64,000 nt of DNA. Origin: Paraburkholderia sp. Tr-20389 (GTDB taxonomy: Bacteria; Pseudomonadota; Gammaproteobacteria; Burkholderiales; Burkholderiaceae). The stretch is taken from NCBI RefSeq assembly GCF_017104565.1, contig NZ_JAAGPD010000050.1:17992-81991 (forward strand). Reading direction: 5' to 3'. The translations under genes were made by a program, and so were the position numbers. How positions within the stretch are numbered: position 1 is the first letter of the stretch; each line of letters starts with the position of its first letter. Positions 39,615-49,320 of this stretch are shown here, one piece after another. The notes below the pieces were generated by a model. That model was not told the DNA's origin. It searched no databases and saw nothing but the letters and a program-made list of their open reading frames with translations.

Positions 39615-40226
39615 ATGCTTGAACCTCTTTCGCTTGCGGCGGGCCTGTCGTGGGGCAGCGGCTTGCGTCTTTATCTGACGGTGCTGATCGCGGGCGTCTT
39701 CGGTCGCGCCGGCTTCATCCATCTCCCTGATACGCTGTCCGTCCTGCAGTCGCCGTGGGTCATCGGCACCGCCGCACTACTCACCCTCGCCGAATTTCTC
39801 GCCGACAAGATTCCCGCGTTCGATTCGCTGTGGGACGCCGTCCACACCTTCATTCGCATTCCTGCAGGCGCCGTGCTGGCCGTCGGCGCGCTCGGTCATG
39901 CCGATCCCGCCATGATGACGATCGCCGCGCTCGCGGGCGGCACGCTCGCCGGCGCCGCGCATCTGACGAAGGCAGGCACCCGCGCGCTGATCAACCTGTC
40001 GCCGGAACCCGTGTCGAATGTCGTCACGTCGACGGCTGAGGACGGGCTCGTGTTCGGCGGCCTGTTGCTGGCACTGTTCGTTCCCGTGCTGTTCCTCGTG
40101 CTGCTGGTCGGCTTCCTCGTGCTCGCGAGCTGGGTGCTGCCGCGTCTGTGGCGCAGCGTGCAGGGCGGCTTCCGCGGCATGGCGACGCACATGGTGTCGC
40201 GACTCGCGCGGAGCCGTCACGATTGA
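39615..40226 (+). CDS. DUF4126-family membrane protein
   Basis: This 203-aa hydrophobic protein starts MLEPLSLAAGLSWGSGLRLY and has about five membrane segments. It includes a Gly/Ala-rich stretch GGTLAGAAHLTKAGTRAL and a long C-terminal helix pair. The pattern matches DUF4126 inner-membrane proteins, whose function is not established. GGAGGCGGCC precedes the ATG. Its TGA overlaps the TTG start of the following permease gene. Confidence 0.8.
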   Translation: MLEPLSLAAGLSWGSGLRLYLTVLIAGVFGRAGFIHLPDTLSVLQSPWVIGTAALLTLAEFLADKIPAFDSLWDAVHTFIRIPAGAVLAVGALGHADPAMMTIAALAGGTLAGAAHLTKAGTRALINLSPEPVSNVVTSTAEDGLVFGGLLLALFVPVLFLVLLVGFLVLASWVLPRLWRSVQGGFRGMATHMVSRLARSRHD

Positions 40227-42832
40227 GCGAAGCCGAACGCGTCACCACCGAGGCTCCCCCCGAGCTTCCACGTCACCATCCCAGGCAGCGCGCGTCCGCG
40301 CACCGGCTGTCGCTGGGCCATCTGCTGCATCAGTCGCTGCGCATGACGGCGCGCGACTGGCGCGCAGGCGAACTGACCATGCTGCTGCTCGCGCTCGTGC
40401 TGGCCGTCGCGGCACTGTCGAGCGTCGGCTTTCTCGCCGACCGTCTGCATCAGGGGCTCGAGCGCGATGCGCGGCGCATGATCGCCGCCGATTTCATCGT
40501 CCGCTCCGACCATCCCGTCGACCCGCAATTCTTCGACAAGGCCAAAGCGCTCGGTCTCGACACGGCGACGACGGCGATTTTCCCCAGCATGGTCAACTCG
40601 ACGGCGGCCAAGCCTGTGTCGCGCCTCGCTGCCGTCAAGGCGGTGTCGGCGGGCTATCCGCTGCGCGGCGAGCTGAAGATCGCGCTCGCGTCCGGCGCGC
40701 CCGATCGAGAAGTGCGCGGCATTCCGCCGTCCGGCGAAGTGTGGGTCGACCAGCAGATGCTCGATGCGCTGAAGGCGCACATCGGCGACAAGGTGAAAGT
40801 GGGCGGGCGCGATTTCACGATCGGCGCACTGATTACGCGCGAGCTGGACCGTGGCTTCGCGTTCGTCAATTTTTCGCCGCGTCTGATGATGCGCGCGGAC
40901 GATCTGGCGTCGACGGGCCTGACGGGCTACGGCAGCCGCGTCACGTACCGGCTGCTGGTGGCGGGCGGCGACGAGAGTGTCGCGACGTTTTCGAAGTGGG
41001 CGCATGAGCGCGTCGACAACGGCAAGATGCGCGGCTACGCGCTGGAATCGCTGCAGGACGGCCAGCCGCAGGTGCGTCAGACGCTCGATCGCGCGAGCCA
41101 CTTCCTGACGCTCGTCTCGCTGCTGACGGCGCTGCTGGCCGCCGTGGCGATCGCGATGGCCGCGCATCGCTACATGCGCCGGCATCTCGACAGTTGCGCC
41201 GCAATGCGCTGCCTCGGCGCCAGCCAGCGGACCTTGCGCGCGCTGTTTCTGTTCGAGTTCGCGGGACTCGGTCTGCTCGGCGGCGTCGCGGGCGTCGTGC
41301 TCGGCTTCGGCGGGCATCTTGCGCTCTTCTGGTGGCTCGGCAGCCTGATCGACGTGTCGCTGCCTTATCCAAGCGTGTGGCCGGCTCTCGAAGGCATCGC
41401 CGCGGGTCTCGTGCTGCTGATCGGTTTCGCGCTGCCGCCGCTGTTGCCGTTGACGCACGTGCCGCCCGTGCGGGTGCTGCGCCGCGAGTGGGGCGACGAA
41501 GGGCGCACGGCGTGGGCCGCATACGCGCTCGGCATCGTGCTGTTCGCCGGGCTGCTGATTCTCGCGGCAGGCGAGCTGAAGATCGGCGGTATCGTCGCGG
41601 GCGGTTTCGCAGGCGGGCTGCTGCTGTTCTCGCTGATCGCGCGCGCCGCGCTGTGGGGCGCGGCGCGCATCGTGCGCAGCGAGCGCTTTTCTATCGGCAT
41701 CGGCTGGCGCTACGCGCTGGCGTCGCTGGAACGCCGCGCGAATTCCAGCGCGCTGCAGATCACCGCGCTCGCGATCGGCCTGATGTGCCTGCTATTGATC
41801 GGCATGACGCGCAACGACCTGATCGAAGGCTGGCATCGCTCGACGCCGCCCGACGCGCCGAACGAATTCATCATCGATATCCAGCCCGATCAGCGCGATG
41901 TCGTGACGCACTATCTGTCGGCGCACGGTTTTCCGGGCGTCGATCTCGAGCCGATGGTGCGCGGCCGGCTGATCGCGATCAACGACAAGCCCGTCAATCC
42001 CGACGACTACAAGAACGAAGACGCGCGGCGACTCGTCGATCGCGAGTTCAACCTGTCGTACACGACTCAGTTGCCGGACGACAACCGGATCGTGTCGGGT
42101 GACTGGTACGGCGACACGACGGCGCCGCAGATTTCGATCGAACAGGGCCTCGCGAAGATCCTGAACGTGAAGGTCGGCGACACGATGCGCTTCGACGTGA
42201 CGGGCCTGCAGGTCGATGCGCCCGTGACGAGCGTGCGCAAGCTCGACTGGGGTTCGTTCAAGGTCAACTTCTTCGTCGTGATGCCGCCGGCCGCGCTGAA
42301 GGACTATCCGGCGACCTTCATCACGAGCTTCCATGTGCCGCCCGAGCAGCGCACGGTGATCGACGGTCTGATCGGCCAGTACCCGAACCTCACCGCCATC
42401 GATACCGCGCCGATTCTCGCTCAGGTGCAGCGCGTGATCGGCCAGGTGATCGGCGCGGTGCAGTTCCTGTTCGCCTTCACGCTGATCGCGGGCGTGCTGG
42501 TGCTCTACGCCGCACTGGCGGGCACGCGCGACGAGCGTATGCGAGAATCCGCGCTGCTGCGCGCGCTCGGCGCGTCGCACGCGCAGGTGCGCGCGGTGCA
42601 GGTCGCGGAGTTCGTCGTGGTCGGCGCGCTGTCGGGCCTGATGGCGGCAGTCGGCTCGCAGCTGATCGGCTTCGTGCTCGCCGCGCGCGTGTTCGATTTT
42701 TCGATCGACTTCAACCCGTGGCTCGTGCCGGCGGGCATTGCGGCGGGCGTCGTGTGCTCGGCCGTCGGTGGGTGGCTGAGCCTGCGTCACGTGCTGATGC
42801 GGCCCGCGCTGCAATCGTTGCGCGATGCGTGA
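40223..42832 (+). CDS. FtsX-type ABC transporter permease (YbbP-like)
   Basis: This 869-aa protein has the duplicated FtsX layout: one N-terminal helix, a large periplasmic MacB-like domain, helices around residues 290-430, a second periplasmic domain and a final helix cluster. It resembles YbbP-like permeases that work with a separate ATPase (YbbA/LolD type). No such ATPase gene is adjacent. TTG 40223 overlaps the upstream stop (TTGA) with GGAG 9 nt before it; the ATG at 40148 would overlap the neighbour by 79 bp. Confidence 0.85.
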   Translation: MSEAERVTTEAPPELPRHHPRQRASAHRLSLGHLLHQSLRMTARDWRAGELTMLLLALVLAVAALSSVGFLADRLHQGLERDARRMIAADFIVRSDHPVDPQFFDKAKALGLDTATTAIFPSMVNSTAAKPVSRLAAVKAVSAGYPLRGELKIALASGAPDREVRGIPPSGEVWVDQQMLDALKAHIGDKVKVGGRDFTIGALITRELDRGFAFVNFSPRLMMRADDLASTGLTGYGSRVTYRLLVAGGDESVATFSKWAHERVDNGKMRGYALESLQDGQPQVRQTLDRASHFLTLVSLLTALLAAVAIAMAAHRYMRRHLDSCAAMRCLGASQRTLRALFLFEFAGLGLLGGVAGVVLGFGGHLALFWWLGSLIDVSLPYPSVWPALEGIAAGLVLLIGFALPPLLPLTHVPPVRVLRREWGDEGRTAWAAYALGIVLFAGLLILAAGELKIGGIVAGGFAGGLLLFSLIARAALWGAARIVRSERFSIGIGWRYALASLERRANSSALQITALAIGLMCLLLIGMTRNDLIEGWHRSTPPDAPNEFIIDIQPDQRDVVTHYLSAHGFPGVDLEPMVRGRLIAINDKPVNPDDYKNEDARRLVDREFNLSYTTQLPDDNRIVSGDWYGDTTAPQISIEQGLAKILNVKVGDTMRFDVTGLQVDAPVTSVRKLDWGSFKVNFFVVMPPAALKDYPATFITSFHVPPEQRTVIDGLIGQYPNLTAIDTAPILAQVQRVIGQVIGAVQFLFAFTLIAGVLVLYAALAGTRDERMRESALLRALGASHAQVRAVQVAEFVVVGALSGLMAAVGSQLIGFVLAARVFDFSIDFNPWLVPAGIAAGVVCSAVGGWLSLRHVLMRPALQSLRDA

Positions 42833-42879
42833 CATCGTGTTCCGCTTTTTTGACTTCCCTTTGACTGTGTTTTGCCCGT

Positions 42880-43290
42880 ATGACTGATCCGATTGACGAA
42901 GCGCCGTCGCAGCCGACCGCCTTCGAACTCGTTGGCGGCGAGGCGCGCGTGCGCGAACTCGTCGACCGCTTTTACGACCTGATGGACCTCGAAACCGACT
43001 TCGCCGGCATCCGCAAGCTGCATCCGCCGACGCTCGAAGGCTCGCGCGACAAGCTGTTCTGGTTTCTGTGCGGCTGGCTCGGCGGCCCCGATCACTACAT
43101 CAGCCGCTTCGGCCATCCGCGTCTGCGCGCGCGGCATCTGCCGTTCCAGATCGCGTCGGTGGAGCGCGACCAATGGCTGCGCTGCATGGCGTGGGCGATG
43201 GAAGACGTCGGCTTGCCCGAGCCGCTGCGCGAGCGCCTGCTGCATTCGTTCTTCGATACCGCGGACTGGATGCGCAATCATCCGGGCTGA
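42880..43290 (+). CDS. group II truncated hemoglobin
   Basis: This 136-aa 2/2 globin includes FYDLMDLETDFAGIRKLHPP, LFWFLCGWLGGPDHYISRFG with the conserved Trp region, and HPRLRARHLPF carrying the likely proximal His. Such proteins bind O2 or NO; roles in NO or redox stress are inferred from the family. It follows the permease gene by 47 bp in the same direction. Confidence 0.9.
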   Translation: MTDPIDEAPSQPTAFELVGGEARVRELVDRFYDLMDLETDFAGIRKLHPPTLEGSRDKLFWFLCGWLGGPDHYISRFGHPRLRARHLPFQIASVERDQWLRCMAWAMEDVGLPEPLRERLLHSFFDTADWMRNHPG

Positions 43291-43456
43291 CGCGTGAGGC
43301 GTCGTCCGGCTGACGCCGATGTGTTGCGCGCGGTAAAACCGTCGTGTCAAAGCGCCCGGTACAGTTCGGTCGGGAGCGCCTGGATGTGAACGAGGCGGGC
43401 GTTGCGCGCATCGGCATAATGTCCGCTAGTACAAGCCAGGCACAAGGAGACTCCCC

Positions 43457-44188
43457 ATGACGACGCGCGCGCTCTTTCGCGACGACGCCTATCTGACCCG
43501 CTGCGACGCGACCATCACCGCGATCGACGAGCAGGGCATCCATCTCGACCAGACCGTGTTCTATCCGCTCGGCGGCGGCCAGGCGGGCGACGCCGGCGTG
43601 CTGACGCTCGCGGACGGCACGCGCATCGAAATCGCCGACACTCGCAAGGCGAAGTTCGAAGGCGCGACGCCCGACGATGCCGTCCACGTTCCCGCGCCCG
43701 GCCAGCAAGCGCTGCTGGCGCAACTCGCCGCCGGCCAGCCGCTGACGGCGGAGATCGACTGGGGCCGCCGCTACCGGCATATGCGCCTGCACACGGCGAG
43801 TCATCTGATGTGCGCGGTGCTGCCGTATCCCGTCGACGGCTGCAGCATCACGGCGGACTATGCGCGCCTCGACTTCGCGACGGTCGAGCCGATCGGCCGC
43901 GAGGAGGTCGAGGCGCGGCTCGCGGAACTGGTGGGCGGCGCGCACGGCGTTGCGACGCAGTGGATCACCGATGACGAAATGGCGGCGCGTCCCGAACTCG
44001 TGCGCACAATGAGTGTGAAGCCGCCGATGGGCCTTGGCCGCGTGCGTCTGTTGCGCATCGAAGGCGTCGACCTGCAGCCGTGCGGCGGCACGCATGTGCG
44101 CAACACGCAGGAGATCGGCGCGCTGCGCGTCGCGAAGCTCGAAAAGAAAAGCGCGCGTACGCGGCGTCTCGTGCTGGAGCTTGCGTGA
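43457..44188 (+). CDS. alanyl-tRNA editing protein (AlaX type)
   Basis: This 243-aa free-standing editing domain hydrolyses mischarged Ser- or Gly-tRNA(Ala). The zinc-binding HxxxH occurs in LHTASHLMCAV and the second motif in PCGGTHVRNTQEIG. Length and domain order match AlaX-M/L proteins. AAGGAGA precedes the ATG. The TGA overlaps the GTG start of the next gene. Confidence 0.92.
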   Translation: MTTRALFRDDAYLTRCDATITAIDEQGIHLDQTVFYPLGGGQAGDAGVLTLADGTRIEIADTRKAKFEGATPDDAVHVPAPGQQALLAQLAAGQPLTAEIDWGRRYRHMRLHTASHLMCAVLPYPVDGCSITADYARLDFATVEPIGREEVEARLAELVGGAHGVATQWITDDEMAARPELVRTMSVKPPMGLGRVRLLRIEGVDLQPCGGTHVRNTQEIGALRVAKLEKKSARTRRLVLELA

Positions 44189-44820
44189 GCGTGCGCATCG
44201 ACGCGGCCGCGTATTCATCCGAAGCGGACTACGCCGCGCTCGATCCTCGCGCGCGCGATGTGCTCGACTGCTGGTTCGGCTTGCCCGGATCGGACGAATA
44301 CGGCACGGATCAGAAGCGCTGGTTCAAACGCAGCGACGCGTTCGACGCGATGCTGCGCGAGCGCTTCGGCGCGCTGATCGAAGCGGCGCTCGCGCATGAA
44401 CTCGATGCGTGGCTGGCGACGCCGCTCGGAGCACTCGCGCTCGTGATCGTGCTCGACCAGTTCACGCGCAACTGTCACCGCAAAACAGCGCGCATGTACG
44501 ACGGCGACGCGCAGGCGCTGGGCATCGCGCGTCGCATGATCGAAGCGGGCGGCGATGTGCTGCTGCCGACCGTCTATCACCGGGCGTTCGCCTATATCCC
44601 GTTCGAGCACGACGAAACACGCGAAGGCCAGCGTGAAGGCGTGCGCCTGTACACGCTGCTCGAAACGCTCGGGCTCGATCCGTCCTATGCGCGCTCGGCA
44701 GTACGCCACGCGCAGGTGGTCGAGCGCTTCGGACGCTTTCCGCATCGCAATGCGCTGCTCGGCCGTCCTTCGACTGAGGAAGAGACGGCGTTCCTGCGCG
44801 AGCCGGGTTCGTCGTTCTGA
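44185..44820 (+). CDS. DUF924-family protein
   Basis: This 211-aa helical protein contains DCWFGLPGSDEYGTDQKRWF, LVIVLDQFTRNCHRKTARMY and AYIPFEHDETREGQREGVRL, the signature of the DUF924 (TPR-like) family. Function unknown. GTG 44185 overlaps the alaX stop (GTGA), suggesting coupling. A longer frame from 44080 would lie inside alaX and is not supported. Confidence 0.88.
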   Translation: MSVRIDAAAYSSEADYAALDPRARDVLDCWFGLPGSDEYGTDQKRWFKRSDAFDAMLRERFGALIEAALAHELDAWLATPLGALALVIVLDQFTRNCHRKTARMYDGDAQALGIARRMIEAGGDVLLPTVYHRAFAYIPFEHDETREGQREGVRLYTLLETLGLDPSYARSAVRHAQVVERFGRFPHRNALLGRPSTEEETAFLREPGSSF

Positions 44821-44842
44821 CGCGTTCCGGCCCGACGCGGAT

Positions 44843-46786
44843 TCAGTCGCCGGCGCCCGTGGCCGACGGCGTGCGCACGAACACGCGCAGCAGCTCGTCG
44901 TTGTCGCCGGGCCGTGCGCCCGACCAGAACAACTGCCAGCCGTCGCGTGGCTGCGCGGGATCCTGACGGCGCGTTTGCACGATCAGCCAGGTACAGGCTT
45001 GCGCATCGCCGGCAGGGTCCGCCGCATTCGGCGCATTCAAGGGCATATGCTCGATGCCGGCAAAGTAATACAGCATCGGCGCTTCCGATTCGCCGAGCGC
45101 GAGACTCGCCATGCAATCGTCGTCGTTCCACTGCGCGGCGAGGTGCGTGTGGAGATCTTCGAACACCGAGCGGTAGCTCTTCGCCAGATCGAGCCACGGC
45201 AGCAGCAGCGTGCTGACGAGTCCCCACGCGACGATCGCACCCGCACACCAGCTCAGCGCGCCGCGCCATTTGCCTGCGTGCCGGATGAGCGGCAGCAGCC
45301 ACATCCAGCCGACCGTCAGCGCGAGCGCCGCGGCCACTTCAACGGGATGGATCGGCAGCGTCCAGTCGAGCGGCAGCCAGCGGCCCAGCAGATGAACCGA
45401 TGCACGGTTGCCGGCGGGATTCGTCATCGTCGACCAGATCATCCACGCGAGTGCGGTGAGCACGCCGAACAGCACGCGGCTCGTCATGTCCCATCCGGTG
45501 TGCACGCGCTGCGGCAACCGTTCGATCGCGCGCGCGGCGAGCGGCGCGAGCGGCGCGATGAACGGCAGGATGTACAGTTCGCGGATCGTCGCCGAGGTTT
45601 GCAGTACCGCGAAGCCCGTGCCCGCAAAGATCAGCGGTAGTGCGACGCGTGGGTCGCGCAGTTCACGCCATCCGCTGCGAGCCAATCCGGCGAGCGCGAC
45701 GAGCGCCAGCGGCACGACAGGAAAACCGACCGTGAGAATCGTCTTCAGCACGAACAGCTTGTTGTCGTTTTCCGAACCCAGTTCGGGCACGGAGAAGCCG
45801 AAGAAGCGTCCGACATTGTTGTCCCACAGCCAGACCTTGAAGAGCGCCCCGGAGCGCAGATAGAAGCAGATGGGCCAGATCAGCGCGAACGGCGCGAACA
45901 TGCACGCCGCCAGCGCGAGCGCGCGTGCGAAGCGCAGGCTGCGGCACGCCGGATAAAGCGCGAGCACGGCGCAGAGGGTCGCGCCGAACACGAGCGGCAC
46001 GAACAGTCCCTTCGACAACAGCGCGATGCCGACGCCCGCACCGAACATCGCAGCCGCGTTGCCGTCGCGTTGCGCGTCGTCTCGACGCGAATCGGCGGGG
46101 TCGATCGAGGCCTGGTTGTGGACCGACAGTACCAGGTCGAACAGGCCGCAGAAGCCGAGCGCAGCGCCCGCCATCAGCGCGACGTCGGTCATCATGTCGT
46201 GCGCGTGCTTGACGACGACGAGTGTTCCCGCGAACAGCGCGAGCGAGCCGATCACGCGCGGATCGAACCAGCGTGCCGCGCCCGCCGAACGCCGCGCGAG
46301 GCGTGCAAGGCATAGCAGCGTCAGCATGCCGAAGAGGGCGCTGGCCACGCGTGCGCCGTCGTGCAGCGGCAAGTAGCGGCTCAGGAGCCACGCCGTGCCC
46401 GCCGCGACCCAGTCGTAGATGGGCGGCTTTTCGACGAACGGTTGGCCCGCGTTGGTCGGCACCACGAGGTCACCCGTATCGAGCATGTGCTGGACGATGC
46501 CGAACGTGTAGGTCTCGTCCTGCTTCCACGGATCGTGGCCGAGCGTGCCGGGCAACAGCCACGCGCAGACGATCGCGACGGCGATCGTCCAGCGCGCCGC
46601 ACGCGACGCGGCAAGCTTGCGGATCAGGCTCGGGGCGAGGAAATCGGCGGGAAGAGGCGTTGCGGCATCGGTGTCGACGGCCTGGTCGGCGCGCCTGGGC
46701 GCCGACCAGGCTCCCCGCAGCGCGAATAGCGCCGAGAGGGCGGCCGCTCCCCAGCGCCACCTTTTCGAAGGATTCTGTTGCTGCAT
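44843..46786 (-). CDS. ArnT-like integral membrane glycosyltransferase (GT39/GT83 type)
   Basis: This 647-aa protein has about 12 hydrophobic helices. An early acidic loop, GHDPWKQDETYTFGIVQHM, precedes NAGQPFVEKPPIYDW, the pattern of ArnT/PMT-type lipid-linked sugar transferases. Likely substrates are polyprenyl-phosphate sugars transferred to lipid A or protein; which one is not readable. ATG 46786 is used; a GTG at 46828 is an alternative start. It converges with the DUF924 gene, 22 bp away. Confidence 0.85.
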   Translation of the reverse strand: MQQQNPSKRWRWGAAALSALFALRGAWSAPRRADQAVDTDAATPLPADFLAPSLIRKLAASRAARWTIAVAIVCAWLLPGTLGHDPWKQDETYTFGIVQHMLDTGDLVVPTNAGQPFVEKPPIYDWVAAGTAWLLSRYLPLHDGARVASALFGMLTLLCLARLARRSAGAARWFDPRVIGSLALFAGTLVVVKHAHDMMTDVALMAGAALGFCGLFDLVLSVHNQASIDPADSRRDDAQRDGNAAAMFGAGVGIALLSKGLFVPLVFGATLCAVLALYPACRSLRFARALALAACMFAPFALIWPICFYLRSGALFKVWLWDNNVGRFFGFSVPELGSENDNKLFVLKTILTVGFPVVPLALVALAGLARSGWRELRDPRVALPLIFAGTGFAVLQTSATIRELYILPFIAPLAPLAARAIERLPQRVHTGWDMTSRVLFGVLTALAWMIWSTMTNPAGNRASVHLLGRWLPLDWTLPIHPVEVAAALALTVGWMWLLPLIRHAGKWRGALSWCAGAIVAWGLVSTLLLPWLDLAKSYRSVFEDLHTHLAAQWNDDDCMASLALGESEAPMLYYFAGIEHMPLNAPNAADPAGDAQACTWLIVQTRRQDPAQPRDGWQLFWSGARPGDNDELLRVFVRTPSATGAGD

Positions 46787-46982
46787 GACGATAGATCTCT
46801 GGCCTTGGAACGCGACAGCGTGGGCCACGATCCTTTTTGTTCGTACGACGTCCGCTGTGTTTCGCGAACGAATAATCTCATTTTATCGGCCGATTATTAC
46901 GAACGGTTACGAGATTTCTGAAGGGTGCTGAAAATCGCGGCAAAGTGTTGGGAAAAGCGCGAAAAGCAGGACGCGCAATAAG

Positions 46983-47011
46983 GCACGGCGCTTCGTGACG
47001 AAGCGCCGTGC
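46983..47011 (-). terminator. strong hairpin downstream of the SDR gene
   Basis: GCACGGCGCTTCG (46983-46995) pairs perfectly with CGAAGCGCCGTGC (46999-47011) with a 3-nt loop. It sits 33 nt after the SDR stop on the minus strand. No strong T-run follows, so it may be a Rho-linked end or a 3' stabilising hairpin. Confidence 0.55.
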
Positions 47012-47043
47012 AATCGGCGTGAAAGGAAGGGGGAGTGAGTGCG

Positions 47044-47790
47044 TCAGCGGCCGGCGCTGACGTCGAGCAGTGCGCCCGTCACATACGACGATGCGTCGCT
47101 CAGCAGCCAGACGATGGCTTCGGCGACTTCGTCGGCCGTGCCTGGACGGCCGAGCGGCGTTTGGGCGCCGAGCACCGCGGCGCGGTCCGGACGGCCGCCG
47201 CTTGCGTGGATGTCGGTGTCGATCAATCCGGGGCGTACGGCGTTCACGCGGACGCCCTGCGGCCCGAGTTCTTTCGCGAGACCGATCGTCAAGGTGTCGA
47301 CGGCGCCTTTCGAGCCGGCGTAATCGACGTATTCGTTCGGCGAGCCGAGGCGCGACGCCGCCGACGACACGTTCACGATCGCGCCGCCATGCCCGCCGCG
47401 ATCCTTCGACATGCGCCGCGCCGCCTCGCGCGCGCACAGGTATGCGCCGTACACGTTGACGTCGAACATGCGCTTCAGACGCGCCGCGTCCATGTCGGCG
47501 AGCGGCATCGAAGGCGCGACGATGCCCGCGTTGTTGACGAGCGCGTCGATGCGGCCATAGGCCTGCTCCAGCGCGTCGAACATCGCGACGACCTGTGCTT
47601 CGTCGGCGACGTCGCCGGCGATCAGGCGCGCGTGGCCGCCTGCGCGCCCGACTTCGGCGGCCGTTTCTTTCGCGGCGGTTTCGTTGCTCGCGTAGTTCAC
47701 GCCGACGGACCAGCCGCGCGCGCCGAGCATTCGGGCAGTCGCGCGGCCGATGCCGCGGCTCGCGCCCGTGATCAGAACCACTTTCGTCAT
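47044..47790 (-). CDS. SDR-family oxidoreductase
   Basis: This 248-aa classical short-chain dehydrogenase has the cofactor motif TGASRGIGRA, NNAG in LVNNAGIVAP, catalytic Ser in VNVSSAASRLG, and YAGSK as YxxxK. A complete catalytic set and the C-terminal Rossmann extension are present. The substrate is unknown; automatic labels such as glucose dehydrogenase or 3-oxoacyl-ACP reductase would be guesses. It lies 40 bp after the LOG-family gene. Confidence 0.9.
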   Translation of the reverse strand: MTKVVLITGASRGIGRATARMLGARGWSVGVNYASNETAAKETAAEVGRAGGHARLIAGDVADEAQVVAMFDALEQAYGRIDALVNNAGIVAPSMPLADMDAARLKRMFDVNVYGAYLCAREAARRMSKDRGGHGGAIVNVSSAASRLGSPNEYVDYAGSKGAVDTLTIGLAKELGPQGVRVNAVRPGLIDTDIHASGGRPDRAAVLGAQTPLGRPGTADEVAEAIVWLLSDASSYVTGALLDVSAGR

Positions 47791-47830
47791 GTGTACTCCC
47801 GGCTGATGAAGCGCAAGAGGTCCGTGTGCG

Positions 47831-48421
47831 TCAGACGCGCTCGCGGCGGTCCGCCCACTTGTCCTGCGACGGCGGCTGATAGCGTTGCAGCTTGCCGATC
47901 AGCGCAGCGGGGTCGCTGTCGATCTGCAGGATGTCGAAGTACGTCTGGCGCATGAAGCCTTCCTGCACGGTGTGTTCGAGCATCGAGATCAGCGGATCGT
48001 AGAAGCCGTCGATGTTGAGCACGGCCACGGCCTTCTGGTGATAGCCGAGCTGCGCCCACGTGAAGACCTCGAACAGTTCTTCGAGCGTGCCTGCACCGCC
48101 CGGCATCGCGACGAATGCGTCGGACAGGTCGGCCATCATCTTCTTGCGATGATGCATGTCGGGCACGACGTGCAGTTCCGACAGACCGTTGTGGCCGACT
48201 TCCTTGTTGACCAGCAGTTCGGGGATCACGCCGATTGCGCGGCCGCCTGCGGCCATCACTTCATCGGCGATCACGCCCATCAGGCCGACCTTGCCGCCGC
48301 CGTAGACGAGCGACAGGTTTGCCGCGACCAGCGCGCGGCCGAACGCTTTGGCGGCGTCGCGATACAGCGGTTTGGCTCCGTCTGACGAGCCGCAATAGAC
48401 GCAGACTGCCTTCATCTTCAA
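47831..48421 (-). CDS. LOG-family nucleotide 5'-monophosphate phosphoribohydrolase
   Basis: This 196-aa protein of the former 'lysine decarboxylase-like' TIGR00730 family begins VCVYCGSSDG and carries the active-site motif PGGAGTLEELFEVFTWAQLG. Relatives release free cytokinin or nucleobase from riboside monophosphates. ATG 48421 overlaps the TetR stop by 4 nt; the third codon is also ATG. It is in one run with the TetR and SDR genes. Confidence 0.92.
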   Translation of the reverse strand: MKMKAVCVYCGSSDGAKPLYRDAAKAFGRALVAANLSLVYGGGKVGLMGVIADEVMAAGGRAIGVIPELLVNKEVGHNGLSELHVVPDMHHRKKMMADLSDAFVAMPGGAGTLEELFEVFTWAQLGYHQKAVAVLNIDGFYDPLISMLEHTVQEGFMRQTYFDILQIDSDPAALIGKLQRYQPPSQDKWADRRERV

Positions 48422-49134
48422 CTGTCCTTCGATTCGTTACGCGGTTCGCGCGGCGGCAGGTAGTCGTAGAACTCGCGCTGCGGGTGCTTGCCCGACACGA
48501 GATCGTCGAACAGTTCGCGCGAGCGGCCGCGCAGATACGGCGCCATCAGCGACACGATCTGCACGCTGACCTGATGCAGTTCTGCGCGGATCGTTTCCTG
48601 CTCGTTGTATTTGCGCGGGTTCATCACGAACTGGTACGACAGCCAGTACGTTGCGATCACGCCGATGTTGGTAGCGATCACCTTGATTTCATCGGGTGTC
48701 GCGACCATTTCGCCGTCGGCGACGAGTTGTTCGCAGAACTGGCTCGCGAAGCGCACTTTGTGGCTGATGATCTGCTTGAAGTGCGTTTCGAGGGTGCGGT
48801 TGCGTGCGAGCAGGTCGTTCAGGTCGCGGTACAGGAAACGGTAGCGCCAGGTGAAGTCGACCATGTACTGCAGATACGACCACATTTCGTCGATGGTCGC
48901 GCGATGGTCTTCCGGAAAACGCAGACGCTTTTCGATCTCCTGCTCGAACTGGCTGAAGATGCTGTTGATGATGTCGTCTTTGTTGCGGAAGTGGTAGTAC
49001 AGGTTGCCTGGACTGATCTCCATTTCCTCGGCGATCGTCGTCGTCGTGACGTTCGGCTCGCCGATCTCGTTGAAGAGCTTCAACGATAGTTCGAGAATCC
49101 GTTCGCGCGTGCGGCGGGGAGGTTTGGCTTCCAT
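48418..49134 (-). CDS. TetR-family transcriptional regulator
   Basis: This 238-aa regulator has an N-terminal helix-turn-helix domain (ILELSLKLFNEIGEPNVTTT through SPGNLYYHFRNKDDI) and a helical ligand domain. ATG 49134 starts the conserved domain; the 78-residue upstream frame runs into a Thr-Pro repeat that is the complement of a TTGGGG array, not protein. It overlaps the LOG-family gene and may control the three-gene run. Confidence 0.92.
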   Translation of the reverse strand: MEAKPPRRTRERILELSLKLFNEIGEPNVTTTTIAEEMEISPGNLYYHFRNKDDIINSIFSQFEQEIEKRLRFPEDHRATIDEMWSYLQYMVDFTWRYRFLYRDLNDLLARNRTLETHFKQIISHKVRFASQFCEQLVADGEMVATPDEIKVIATNIGVIATYWLSYQFVMNPRKYNEQETIRAELHQVSVQIVSLMAPYLRGRSRELFDDLVSGKHPQREFYDYLPPREPRNESKDS

Positions 49135-49289
49135 GTCGTCCGGCCCAGGGGTGTGACGGGCGGTTTTGTACGCCCGTAATTGCGGCGCGCGTCTCCACTC
49201 GTCTTTTGGTTGGCTGTAGTTGAGGCTTCTTGTGATTATAAACCGAGCGTTCAGTGCGGACCGCAGGGGGCTGAGGGAGGGGTGGGGTG

Positions 49290-49313
49290 TTGGGGTTGGG
49301 GTTGGGGTTGGGG
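49290..49313. repeat. (TTGGGG)4 tandem array, potential G-quadruplex
   Basis: Four uninterrupted TTGGGG units occur on the plus strand, followed by TTGG and TTTTGG runs. Four G4 tracts with 2-nt loops can form an intramolecular G-quadruplex. It lies between the TetR start and palindromic element copy 4, where other copies have their T/G-rich outer shoulder. Confidence 0.85.
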
Positions 49314-49320
49314 TTGGTTT

